From NCBI RefSeq assembly GCF_044466355.1, contig NZ_JBITMQ010000011.1, positions 124,001 through 188,000 of the forward strand: a stretch of 64,000 nt of DNA. The letters are read 5' to 3'. Source of the DNA: Actinophytocola sp044466355. Its GTDB lineage: Bacteria > Actinomycetota > Actinomycetes > Mycobacteriales > Pseudonocardiaceae. A program made the position numbers and the translations under genes. The notes under the pieces were generated by a model. That model was not told the DNA's origin. It saw only the letters and a list, made by a program, of their open reading frames with translations, and made no database searches. Positions 1-8,473 of the stretch are shown here, piece by piece. Numbering within the stretch: position 1 is the stretch's first letter; each line of letters starts with the position of its first letter.

Positions 1-849
1 GACGCCGCGTACACCCAGATCAAGGGCAACCAGCTCGACTTCCTCGACACCGCGCCGCCGCAGGCGATCGCGGGCAACGTCTGGGAGACCGACCTGCCCG
101 GCCGCGCCAAGGCCTACCCGGTCATGGCGATCCAGGCGCTCGCGTTCCCCTTGTACGACAAGAAGTACCAGAGCGTCGACTTCCGGCACGCGATCTCGAT
201 GGCGATCGACCGCGAGCAGGTCACGAAGACGATCTTCGAGGGCAACCGCAGGCCGATCAAGGGCTTCGCCATGGACAAGGTGCCGGGCTACCAGGACGGC
301 GCCTGCGGCAAGTGGTGTGAGTACAACCCGGAGGAGGCCAAGAAGCTCTTCGACAAGTCGGGCTTCACCGGTCCCATCGAGCTCACCAGCAACGCCGACG
401 GTGGACACAAGGAGTGGATCGAGGCCGTCTGCGGCCAGATCGAGGACGCGCTCGGCACCGAGTGCACCTTCGAGCCGGTCCAGGAGTTCGGCCAGATCCG
501 GGACGCCATCAACGCCCGCCAGATGTCGCAGATCTACCGGTCGGGCTGGCTCGCGGACTACCCGCTGATCGAGAACTTCCTGAACCCGATCTACCGCACG
601 GGTGGCTCGTCGAACGACAACGACTACTCCAACCCGGAGGTGGACGCCAAGCTCGCCGCCGCCGACTCCGCGGAGACGACGGAGGACGCGTACCGGCTCT
701 ACCACGAGGCGGAGGAGCTGATCGCCGAGGACATGCCGAGCGTCCCGCTGTGGGACACGCCGTCCATCGCGTGCTGGTCGGAGCGGCTGACCAACGTGCG
801 ACTGACCCCGAAGCGTGAACTGGACCTCTCGTTCGTCGAGGTCAAGTAA
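1..849 (+). CDS. Peptide ABC transporter substrate-binding protein, 3' part (DppA-like)
   Basis: The open frame runs in from the window edge, so 282 C-terminal residues are visible of a family that is usually 500-600 residues. The text matches the SBP_bac_5 family of extracytoplasmic oligopeptide receptors: an FRHAISMAIDREQ segment, then EYNPEEAKKLFDKSG, and a YSNPEVDAKLAAA segment near the end. It would bind peptides outside the membrane and deliver them to the permeases encoded immediately downstream. The signal peptide and lipobox lie outside the window. Family assignment is firm; substrate (di- or oligopeptide) is inferred from the neighbouring permease and ATPase types. Confidence 0.9.
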   Translation, partial: DAAYTQIKGNQLDFLDTAPPQAIAGNVWETDLPGRAKAYPVMAIQALAFPLYDKKYQSVDFRHAISMAIDREQVTKTIFEGNRRPIKGFAMDKVPGYQDGACGKWCEYNPEEAKKLFDKSGFTGPIELTSNADGGHKEWIEAVCGQIEDALGTECTFEPVQEFGQIRDAINARQMSQIYRSGWLADYPLIENFLNPIYRTGGSSNDNDYSNPEVDAKLAAADSAETTEDAYRLYHEAEELIAEDMPSVPLWDTPSIACWSERLTNVRLTPKRELDLSFVEVK

Positions 850-919
850 CCGCCAGCGGCATGGGTGGGCCGGCATCCGGACCGGGTGCCGGCCCACTCG
901 GGGGTTCGAGGGAGATGAC

Positions 920-1846
920 ATGGGACGTTACGTCCTCCGCCGTCTGCTGCAACTGGTCCCGGTCTTCGTCGGGACCACGTTCCTGATCTTTTTCCTGGTG
1001 TGGGCCGTGCCGGGAGACCCGTTCACCGGCATGTGCGGCGAGCGGCCGTGCCCACCGCAGTTCATCGCGGCGATGACCGACAAGTACAACCTCGACGACA
1101 ACGTCGTGGTGCAGTACCTGAAGTACATGGGGGCGCTGCTCACCGGTGACTTCGGGCAGACCTACGCCGAGCAGCCCATCGGCGACATGATCGCGAACGC
1201 GGCGCCGGTGTCGCTGCGGCTCGCGGTGGTCGCGGTGGCGATCGAGGCGATCATCGGCATCAGCGCGGGCATCATGACCGGCCTGCGCCGCCGGGGGTTC
1301 CTCGACAACCTCGTGCTGGTGTCGACGCTGTTCCTGATCGCGATCCCCACGTTCGTCACCGGTTTCGTGATCCAGATCGTGCTCGGCTTCCAGTTGGAGA
1401 TCCTCACCCCGACCGTCTCGTCCAAGGCGACGTGGGGCGAGCTGCTGATCCCCGGGTTCGTGCTCGGCAGCGTGTCCATGGCGTACGTGTCCCGCCTGAC
1501 CCGCGCGTCGGTCGCGGAGAACAGGCGCGCCGACTTCATGCGCACGGCGCTCGCCAAGGGGCAGCCGAAACGCCGCATCGTCGGTATCCACCTGCTGCGC
1601 AACTCGGCCATCCCGGTGATCACCTTCCTCGGCACCGACATCGGCAACCTGATGGGCGGCGCGATCGTCACCGAGGGCATCTTCGGCATCCACGGTGTCG
1701 GCCGGCTGGTGTTCGAAGGGATCCTCGACAAGCAGGGTGCGATCGTGGTCGGTGTCGTCGTGCTGCTGGTGCTCGTCTTCCTGCTGGTGAACCTGTTGAT
1801 CGACCTCCTGTACGCCGTTCTCGACCCGAGGATCCGCTATGACTGA
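920..1846 (+). CDS. Peptide ABC transporter permease, DppB type
   Basis: Inner-membrane permease of 308 residues. The ATG at 920 is chosen over an upstream in-frame start at 815 because it follows a GGGAGATG-like ribosome site and gives the canonical MGRYVLRRLLQLVPV opening of DppB/OppB proteins. An N-terminal membrane helix is followed by a periplasmic loop with a CGERPC cysteine pair, then five further hydrophobic segments. The cytoplasmic EAA-type loop is visible around ADFMRTALAKGQPKRR, where the ATPases dock. It overlaps the next gene by 8 bases, consistent with one dpp operon. Confidence 0.93.
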   Translation: MGRYVLRRLLQLVPVFVGTTFLIFFLVWAVPGDPFTGMCGERPCPPQFIAAMTDKYNLDDNVVVQYLKYMGALLTGDFGQTYAEQPIGDMIANAAPVSLRLAVVAVAIEAIIGISAGIMTGLRRRGFLDNLVLVSTLFLIAIPTFVTGFVIQIVLGFQLEILTPTVSSKATWGELLIPGFVLGSVSMAYVSRLTRASVAENRRADFMRTALAKGQPKRRIVGIHLLRNSAIPVITFLGTDIGNLMGGAIVTEGIFGIHGVGRLVFEGILDKQGAIVVGVVVLLVLVFLLVNLLIDLLYAVLDPRIRYD

Positions 1847-2801
1847 CCCGACGACCGCGGCCGTGGGGACGGCCGCGGACCAGGACGTCTCGGCCTACGT
1901 CACGGCGCCAGGACACCAGACCGGGGAACCCGGCAAGCCACGCAGCCTGTGGTCGGACGCCTGGCGGGACCTGCGCCGCAGGCCGCTGTTCATCGTCTCG
2001 GGCGCGATCATCCTGCTGCTGGTGGTCGTCGCGGTGTTCCCCGGCTGGTTCACCTCGGTGGACCCCGGGCACAAGGACCTGGACTTCTCGCGGCAGCCGC
2101 CGTCCGGGGACGCGTGGTTCGGCTACGACCTGCAGGGCCGCGACGTGTTCGCCCGTGTCGTGTACGGCACCCGCTGGACGTTGCTCGTCGGCGTCGCGGC
2201 GAGCGTGCTGACCGTGCTGATCGGCGGGTTCTTCGGCATCCTCGCCGGCTACTTCGGCGGCTGGGTGGACAGCCTCCTGTCCCGTCTCGGGGAGATCTTC
2301 TTCGGGCTGCCGTTCGTGCTCGGCGCGATCGTGATCCTGAACCTGGTGCGCAACGCGGAGATCCGCGGCGCGGTGCCGATCGTGTCGGCGGTGGTGGCGT
2401 CGATCGCCGTGCTGTCGTGGCCGGTCGCGATGCGGATCATGCGCTCGGCGGCGATCGCGACGAAACAGCAGGACTACGTGAAGGCCGCGCGTGCGCTCGG
2501 CGCGTCGCCGTCGCGGGTCATCTTCAAGCACCTGCTGCCGAACTGCCTCGCGCCGGTGCTGGTGTACGCCACGATCGCGCTCGGCGCGTTCATCAGCGCC
2601 GAGGCCACGCTGTCGTTCCTGGGCATCGGCCTGCGCGACCCGGCCGTGTCGTGGGGCGTGATGATCTCCGACGCCCGCAACTACGTCCGCGTGGCGCCGC
2701 ACATGCTGTTGTTCCCGGCGGGTTTCCTGACCGCGACCGTCCTGGCGTTCGTGATGCTGGGCGACGCGGTGCGTGAGGCCCTCGACCCGAAGCTGAGGTG
2801 A
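1839..2801 (+). CDS. Peptide ABC transporter permease, DppC type
   Basis: Second permease of the importer, 320 residues. A soluble N-terminal stretch of about 45 residues precedes the first helix (FIVSGAIILLLVVVAVF). The region PPSGDAWFGYDLQGRDVFAR is typical of DppC/OppC, and the EAA loop reads DYVKAARALGASPSRVIFKH. Its start lies inside the end of the DppB-type gene and its stop overlaps the next start (GTGA), so translation of the set is probably coupled. With the DppB-type protein it forms the membrane channel. Confidence 0.93.
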   Translation: MTDPTTAAVGTAADQDVSAYVTAPGHQTGEPGKPRSLWSDAWRDLRRRPLFIVSGAIILLLVVVAVFPGWFTSVDPGHKDLDFSRQPPSGDAWFGYDLQGRDVFARVVYGTRWTLLVGVAASVLTVLIGGFFGILAGYFGGWVDSLLSRLGEIFFGLPFVLGAIVILNLVRNAEIRGAVPIVSAVVASIAVLSWPVAMRIMRSAAIATKQQDYVKAARALGASPSRVIFKHLLPNCLAPVLVYATIALGAFISAEATLSFLGIGLRDPAVSWGVMISDARNYVRVAPHMLLFPAGFLTATVLAFVMLGDAVREALDPKLR

Positions 2802-3820
2802 CCGTGTCGGATTCCTACGAGCCGGGTGCGGTGCCGGACGGCCCGCTGCTCGAGGTCGAGGACCTGTTCGTCGAGTTCCGCACGCGGGACGGTGTCGCCA
2901 AGGTGCTCAACGGCGTCAGCTACCACGTCGACGCCGGTGAGACGCTCGCGGTGCTCGGCGAGTCCGGGTCCGGCAAGTCCGTGACCGCGCAGGCGATCAT
3001 GGGCATCCTCGACACACCGCCCGCGGTGGTCACCGGCGGCGAGATCCGGTTCCACGGCGAGAACCTGCTGGCCGCGAGCGACGAGCGGCGCAACGACGTG
3101 CGTGCCGAGGGCATCGCGATCATCTTCCAGGACGCGCTGTCCGCGCTGAACCCCGTGTACACGGTGGGTTTCCAGATCGAGGAGCAGCTGCGGGTGCGCC
3201 TCGGGATGACCCGCAAGGACGCGCGGGCCAGGGCGATCGAGCTGCTCGACCTGGTGCGCATCCCCAACGCGGCGAGGCGGGTCCGGCAGTACCCGCACGA
3301 GTTCTCCGGCGGCATGCGGCAGCGCGCGATGATCGCGATGTCGCTCGCGCTCGACCCGGAGGTCCTGATCGCGGACGAGCCGACGACCGCTCTCGACGTC
3401 ACCGTGCAGGCCCAGATCATGGACCTGCTCAAGGAGATCCAGGTCGAACGCAAGATGGGGCTCATCCTCATCACGCACGACCTCGGTGTGGTGGCGGAGG
3501 TCGCCGACCGGATCGCGGTGATGTACGCGGGCCGGATCGTGGAGCACGCGGACGCCGTGTCGCTGTACCGCAACCCCGGCCACCCGTACACGGCCGCGCT
3601 CATGGACTCGCTGCCGCGCCTGGACCAGAAGGGCTCGACGCTCAACACGATCAAGGGCCTGCCGCCGAGCCTGCTGGCCATCCCGCCGGGCTGTCCGTTC
3701 CACCCGCGCTGTCCGCGTGCGGTGGAACGGTGCTCGGCCGAGGTGCCGCAGGACCACAGGCTGGGCTTCGGGCGGACATCGAAGTGCCATTTCGCGGAGG
3801 AGCTGGTCAGCAATGTCTGA
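2798..3820 (+). CDS. Peptide ABC transporter ATPase, DppD type
   Basis: Cytoplasmic ATPase of 340 residues powering peptide uptake. Visible motifs in order: Walker A GESGSGKS, Q-loop near IIFQDALSALNP, ABC signature FSGGMRQR, Walker B VLIADEPTTALDV and the H-loop ITHD. The C-terminal oligopeptide-transporter extension has the cysteine cluster CPFHPRCPRAVERC typical of DppD/OppD. The GTG start at 2798 overlaps the previous stop; a second GTG at 2804 is possible. It pairs with the DppF-type protein as the heterodimeric ATPase. Confidence 0.93.
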   Translation: MTVSDSYEPGAVPDGPLLEVEDLFVEFRTRDGVAKVLNGVSYHVDAGETLAVLGESGSGKSVTAQAIMGILDTPPAVVTGGEIRFHGENLLAASDERRNDVRAEGIAIIFQDALSALNPVYTVGFQIEEQLRVRLGMTRKDARARAIELLDLVRIPNAARRVRQYPHEFSGGMRQRAMIAMSLALDPEVLIADEPTTALDVTVQAQIMDLLKEIQVERKMGLILITHDLGVVAEVADRIAVMYAGRIVEHADAVSLYRNPGHPYTAALMDSLPRLDQKGSTLNTIKGLPPSLLAIPPGCPFHPRCPRAVERCSAEVPQDHRLGFGRTSKCHFAEELVSNV

Positions 3821-4811
3821 GCCGATTCTCGAGGTCCGCGACCTGGTCAAGCACTTCCCGGTGCGGGTCGGGGTGCTGTTCAAGCACACGGTCGGGCAGG
3901 TGCGCGCGGTCGACGGCGTCTCGTTCGACCTGAACAAGGGTGAGACGCTCGGCGTGGTCGGCGAGTCCGGCTGCGGCAAGTCGACGCTCGCGCAGGTGCT
4001 GATGCGCCTGGAGCCGCCGACCAGCGGCACGGCCACGTTCAAGGGCCGGGACATGTTCGCCATGCGCGGCGAGGAGCTGCGCAGGTTGCGGCGCAGCATC
4101 CAGATCGTGCTGCAGGACCCGTACACGTCGCTCAACCCGCGCATGACCGTCGGCGACATCGTGGGTGAGCCGTTCGAAATTCACCCGGACGTGGCGCCGA
4201 AAGGCTCGCGGGCGGGCAAGGTGCGGGAGCTGCTCGACGTGGTCGGGCTCAACCCGGAGCACATCAACCGGTACCCGCACCAGTTCTCGGGCGGGCAGCG
4301 GCAGCGCATCGGCATCGCCCGCGCGCTGGCGCTGCGCCCGGACGTGATCGTCTGCGACGAACCGGTGTCCGCACTGGACGTGTCCATCCAGGCGCAGGTG
4401 ATGAACCTGTTGGGAGAGCTGCAGTCCGAGTTCGGACTGTCCTATGTGTTCATCGCACACGACCTGTCGGTGGTGCGGCACCTCTCTGACCGGGTGGCGG
4501 TGATGTACCTCGGCAAGATCGTCGAGATCGGCACCGAGGAACAGATCTACAACCACCCCATGCACCCGTACACACAGGCACTGCTGTCCGCGGTGCCGGT
4601 GGCCGATCCGACCGTGCGCGGGCAGCGACAGGTCATCCGCCTTGAGGGTGACGTGCCGAACCCGGTCGATCCGCCATCCGGGTGTCGTTTCCGGACCAGG
4701 TGCTGGAAGGCGCAGGAGATCTGCGCGGAAGAGGTACCGGAACTGGTGCCACGCGCCGGGGGGCATCCGAGCGCGTGTCACTTCGCTGAGGAAAGATCGG
4801 TCGTGCCCTGA
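3813..4811 (+). CDS. Peptide ABC transporter ATPase, DppF type
   Basis: Second ATPase, 332 residues. The ATG at 3813 overlaps the end of the DppD-type gene by 8 bases and follows a GGAGGAG motif; an upstream in-frame start at 3717 would lie deep in the previous gene and is rejected. Motifs: Walker A GESGCGKST, signature FSGGQRQR, Walker B VIVCDEPVSALDV and the H-loop IAHD. The C-terminal cysteine-bearing region GCRFRTRCWKAQEICAEE marks the DppF/OppF family. This closes the order receptor, permease, permease, ATPase, ATPase. Confidence 0.93.
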   Translation: MSEPILEVRDLVKHFPVRVGVLFKHTVGQVRAVDGVSFDLNKGETLGVVGESGCGKSTLAQVLMRLEPPTSGTATFKGRDMFAMRGEELRRLRRSIQIVLQDPYTSLNPRMTVGDIVGEPFEIHPDVAPKGSRAGKVRELLDVVGLNPEHINRYPHQFSGGQRQRIGIARALALRPDVIVCDEPVSALDVSIQAQVMNLLGELQSEFGLSYVFIAHDLSVVRHLSDRVAVMYLGKIVEIGTEEQIYNHPMHPYTQALLSAVPVADPTVRGQRQVIRLEGDVPNPVDPPSGCRFRTRCWKAQEICAEEVPELVPRAGGHPSACHFAEERSVVP

Positions 4812-4840
4812 GTGGTACGTGATCGGCGAGGAGGAAGTGC

Positions 4841-6559
4841 GTGAAACGGAAGTTGGTCCTCGCGGCGCTGCCGGTGGTGCTTGGTGCGGCGGTCGTCGCC
4901 GCGCCGGCCACGGCGGCGGCGCAGCCGGAGCTGTCCGGGAAGACCGTCGAGTACAACGTGCTCGCGGCCGACGGCGTCGGCGTGAAAGCGGTCGAGCGGG
5001 CGGTCGAGCGGGCGGGCGGTGACGTCACGCGCAGCAACGCCGCCGCCGGACTGCTCACCGTCACCGCGCCCGAGAACGGGTTCACCGAGCGGATGCGCTC
5101 GGTGCGGGAGGTGCTGTACGCGAGCAGGTCCGTCACGGTCGGACACTCGCCGGACGCGCGCAAGGCGCGCGTCGCGGACCAGGACGCGGTCGAGAAGGAG
5201 AACCGCGGACAGGGCAAGAAGGGCAAGCGCAAGCCCGCCCCCGCGGGCATGGACCCGCTCGACGGGCAGCTGTGGGGCCTCACGTCCGTGCGGTCGGACC
5301 TCGCGCGCACCGAGCAGCCCGGTGACCGCCGGGTGAAGGTCGGCGTGCTCGACACCGGTGTGGACGGTTCGCACCCGGACATCGCGCCGAACTTCGACGC
5401 GCGGCTGTCCCGCAACTTCACCCACGACATCCCGGTCGACGAGAACGGCAACACCGTCGACGGGCCGTGCGAGTTCAGCGGCTGTGTCGACCCGGCGAAC
5501 TGGGACGACGGCGGGCACGGCACCCACGTGGCGGGCACGATCGCCGCGGCCGCCAACGGTTTCGGTGTCTCCGGTGTCGCGCCGAACGTGTCCATCGTGA
5601 ACATCCGCGGCGGCCAGGACTCGGGCTTCTTCTTCCTGCAGCCGGTGGTCGACGCACTCACCTACGCGGGCGACGCCGGTCTCGACGTGGTGAACATGTC
5701 GTTCTACGTGGACCCGTGGCTGTACAACTGCGCGGACAACCCGGCGGACACGCCGGAGCAGCAGGCGCAGCAGCGCATGACCCTGACGGCCATGACCCGC
5801 GCGCTGAACTACGCGCACGACAAGGGCGTCACCCAGGTGGTGTCGCTCGGCAACAACCACGAGGACCACGGCGACCCGCACGACGACCTGGGGAGCCCGA
5901 ACTTCCCGGACGGCAACGCACACCCTCGTGACATCGACAACGCGACGTGCCGGGTGATGCCCATCGAGGGCCCGCACTCGATCGGCGTGTCGGCGTACGG
6001 CCCGTCGATGGCGAAGGCGGACTACTCGAGCTACGGCCTGGAGCGGATCTCGGTGTCCGCGCCCGGTGGCTGGTTCCGTGACTACTTCGGCACGCCGCGG
6101 TTCCGCACGAACGAGAACATGATCCTGTCGACGTACCCGAAGAACGTCGGCATCGCCGAGGGCATGATCGACCCGGCGACGGGTGAGGTCACGCCGGACG
6201 GTGTCGCGGCGGGCGTGCAGAAGGCGTGCCAGGGCGACGCGTGTGGGTACTACCAGTTCCTGCAGGGCACGTCGATGGCGTCCCCGCACGCGTCCGGCGT
6301 GGCGGCGCTGATCGTGTCCGAGTACGGCGAGTACCGCGGCGGCAAGGCGTCGATGGACCCGGACGACGTGCAGCGCGTGCTCGAGGAGACGGCGTTCGAG
6401 CGCCCGTGCCCGACTCCGCGCACGGTCGACTACCTCGACGAGGGCCGCGACGACTCGTTCACGGCGACGTGTGCGGGTGACGCGGAGTTCAACGGCTTCT
6501 ACGGCCACGGCAACGTGGACGCCTGGGCCGCGGTCACCATGGGTGACAAGTACCTGTAG
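4841..6559 (+). CDS. Secreted S8 (subtilisin) family serine protease
   Basis: A 572-residue secreted protease. The GTG start is set by a GAGGAG ribosome site just upstream. The N-terminus is a Sec signal (MKRKLVL, a hydrophobic core, then ATAAA-Q), followed by an inhibitor-like propeptide region to about residue 130. The catalytic triad is visible: Asp171 in VLDTGVDGSHPD, His226 in GGHGTHVAGT and Ser478 in GTSMASPH. It lies 29 bases after the peptide importer, so extracellular proteolysis and peptide uptake may be co-expressed. That functional link is inference; the peptidase call is firm. Confidence 0.94.
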   Translation: MKRKLVLAALPVVLGAAVVAAPATAAAQPELSGKTVEYNVLAADGVGVKAVERAVERAGGDVTRSNAAAGLLTVTAPENGFTERMRSVREVLYASRSVTVGHSPDARKARVADQDAVEKENRGQGKKGKRKPAPAGMDPLDGQLWGLTSVRSDLARTEQPGDRRVKVGVLDTGVDGSHPDIAPNFDARLSRNFTHDIPVDENGNTVDGPCEFSGCVDPANWDDGGHGTHVAGTIAAAANGFGVSGVAPNVSIVNIRGGQDSGFFFLQPVVDALTYAGDAGLDVVNMSFYVDPWLYNCADNPADTPEQQAQQRMTLTAMTRALNYAHDKGVTQVVSLGNNHEDHGDPHDDLGSPNFPDGNAHPRDIDNATCRVMPIEGPHSIGVSAYGPSMAKADYSSYGLERISVSAPGGWFRDYFGTPRFRTNENMILSTYPKNVGIAEGMIDPATGEVTPDGVAAGVQKACQGDACGYYQFLQGTSMASPHASGVAALIVSEYGEYRGGKASMDPDDVQRVLEETAFERPCPTPRTVDYLDEGRDDSFTATCAGDAEFNGFYGHGNVDAWAAVTMGDKYL

Positions 6560-6573
6560 GTCCCGCACGGAAA

Positions 6574-6606
6574 ACGGGCCGCCACGCGACTCGCGTGGCG
6601 GCCCGT
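6574..6606. terminator. Bidirectional terminator hairpin
   Basis: A perfect 15-bp stem (6574-6588 with 6592-6606) closes a 3-base loop exactly between the converging protease and surface-protein genes. There is no long T tract, as is common in high-GC actinomycetes. Confidence 0.8.
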
Positions 6607-6619
6607 TCCATGTGGACGG

Positions 6620-8353
6620 TCAGCTGGTCCTGCGGCGGCGGGTCACCAGCAGCGCGCCGACTCCCGCCAGCAGCGCGAGCGCCCCGATGACGACGGGCGC
6701 GCCGATGCTCGCCCCCGTCGACGCGAGACCGCCGGGAGCCGGGCTGCCCTGCGGTGCGGGCGGCGTGGTCGTCGCGGTGGGTCCGCCGCCGGGGGCACAG
6801 TCGGCCGGTCGGCGCGGCAGCTTCGGCGCCGGTGCGTCGCCCCGTTCCACCTCGACGTGGAGCTGAGGCGGGTAGTCACCGATCACCCTCGTGCTCTGCG
6901 GGTTGTCGTAGCGCACCTGCCAGCCCTTCGGCGGGTAGAAGTACACGTCGTAGTCGCCGACCGGCACCTGCTTGATCGTGAACCGGCCGTCGGCGTCGGT
7001 CGTCGCTTCCACCACGGTCGGGCAGCGGTCGTCGGACACGGCCACGACGCGCACATCGCCGAGCCCCGTCTCGTCGTGGCCGACGAATCCGGAGAGGTTC
7101 TCGAGCATGCCCGGCACATCGGCCTCGTCGTGGGCGTTCGGGTTGTGCTCGCTGGTGACGCCTTCGTACCCGAAGTCGCAGCCCACCCACACCCGGCCGT
7201 ACCGGTACGAGAACTCCGGCATGGGCTCGGTGACGTCGAGTTCGAGCGTGGAGTGGGGTGCGATGTCGACGCCACCATCGCCGAGCGCGCCCCAGCCGGG
7301 GCCACGGCCCCACAGTCCGTCGCTGTTGCCGACCCGGTTGCAGTTCGCCACGATCCCGGTCAGTGGCAGGTCCCCGCTGTTCGTGAGTGTCACGTGGACG
7401 ACGGGCGCCTCGTCCTTGCCGTAGGTCTCCTTGGCGAACTCGAGGTCCACGACGAGGTCGGTGACCGGGCGCACAGCGCGAACCAGCATGCCGTCCACAC
7501 CGGACTCGCCGACAACGACCGTGCGGTAGCCGATGTCCAGGCCGTTCGGTGCGGTGCCGTCCATGGCGTAGATGCCGGTGGGCATTCGCGGGATCGAGAA
7601 CGTGCCGTCCGCGCCGGTGGTCACCGTGAACCTGCTCTCCTGGTGCTGGTCGTTCTGCCAGGTGAGGGTGACGCCCGCGAGCGCCTCGCTGGTGTCGAAG
7701 CGGTTGTCGCCGTCCCGGTCGTCGAAGGCCGTCCCGTTCGCGTGGGCGAACCTGGGCGTGACGGGCACGGTGAACTCGAAGAACTTCGTGGCACCGCTGT
7801 CGTCCCAGACCGCCAGCCGCAGGCGTGCCGTGGTGATGTCCGGGTTGGCCATCGTGCCGACGAACTTCATCGTGACGGTCGCGCCCGCCGCGATCGGTAT
7901 GTCGCGGATGAGGTCGCCGATGTCCCGCGGCCGAACGAGATCCGGATCGTCAAGGGTCCACACGCTCGCGCCGACCGTGTCCGCGGCGGCGCCGTTGTTC
8001 TTGACGGTGACCGTGACCCGCATGTTCTCGCCGGTCACGTAGGACGGCTTGTCGAAGGTCGCGGACACCGTGAACTCGTCGACGGACACCGTCGCGACGT
8101 CCTCGCGTGGTGCCTCGGGTTCCGTTGCCGGCGACTCCGTTCCCGGTGCGGTCGTCCCGGGTGCCGACGTTGTCGTCTCGGTTGTCGTCTCGGTCGTAGT
8201 CCCGGTCGTCGTCTCCGTGGTCGTCTCCGTCGACGACTCGGACGACGGTGGTGCCGACGGGGACGTGGTTTCGGCCGGGTCGGCGGCGGCGACCGGGGCC
8301 GTGATCAGTACGGCCGCGACAGCCACGCCCAACGCGCGTAAGGGACGCAACAC
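6620..8353 (-). CDS. Cell-surface protein with LAXTG sortase signal
   Basis: A 577-residue exported protein. The N-terminus is a signal peptide, followed by a Thr/Ser/Glu-rich linker built on repeated TETTT units (about residues 40-65), then several beta-rich SdrD_B/carboxypeptidase-regulatory-like modules such as TTGADGTFSIPRMPTGIY and TTDADGRFTIKQVPVGDY. The C-terminus has LASTG, a hydrophobic helix and an RRRR tail, the layout of a class E sortase substrate anchored to peptidoglycan. It starts GTG-TTG and codon 5 is TTA (8339-8341), a rare codon in such genomes. No sortase gene lies in the window. Function beyond surface display is unknown. Confidence 0.82.
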   Translation of the reverse strand: MLRPLRALGVAVAAVLITAPVAAADPAETTSPSAPPSSESSTETTTETTTGTTTETTTETTTSAPGTTAPGTESPATEPEAPREDVATVSVDEFTVSATFDKPSYVTGENMRVTVTVKNNGAAADTVGASVWTLDDPDLVRPRDIGDLIRDIPIAAGATVTMKFVGTMANPDITTARLRLAVWDDSGATKFFEFTVPVTPRFAHANGTAFDDRDGDNRFDTSEALAGVTLTWQNDQHQESRFTVTTGADGTFSIPRMPTGIYAMDGTAPNGLDIGYRTVVVGESGVDGMLVRAVRPVTDLVVDLEFAKETYGKDEAPVVHVTLTNSGDLPLTGIVANCNRVGNSDGLWGRGPGWGALGDGGVDIAPHSTLELDVTEPMPEFSYRYGRVWVGCDFGYEGVTSEHNPNAHDEADVPGMLENLSGFVGHDETGLGDVRVVAVSDDRCPTVVEATTDADGRFTIKQVPVGDYDVYFYPPKGWQVRYDNPQSTRVIGDYPPQLHVEVERGDAPAPKLPRRPADCAPGGGPTATTTPPAPQGSPAPGGLASTGASIGAPVVIGALALLAGVGALLVTRRRRTS

Positions 8354-8404
8354 AAGTAACCACCCCAGTGTGCTCAGGGGCGGCCGGATGCCCAGGCCTG
8401 TCGA

Positions 8405-8438
8405 CGGTCCCCGCGCCGCGCGAACGGAGCGGGGACCG
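8405..8438 (-). terminator. Terminator hairpin after the S10-like peptidase gene
   Basis: A 10-bp perfect stem (8405-8414 with 8429-8438) with a 14-base loop lies 36 bases beyond the minus-strand peptidase stop and before the surface-protein gene. Confidence 0.55.
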
Positions 8439-8473
8439 CGACCGCCATGCGTGACGAATTCGTGGAGTTTAGC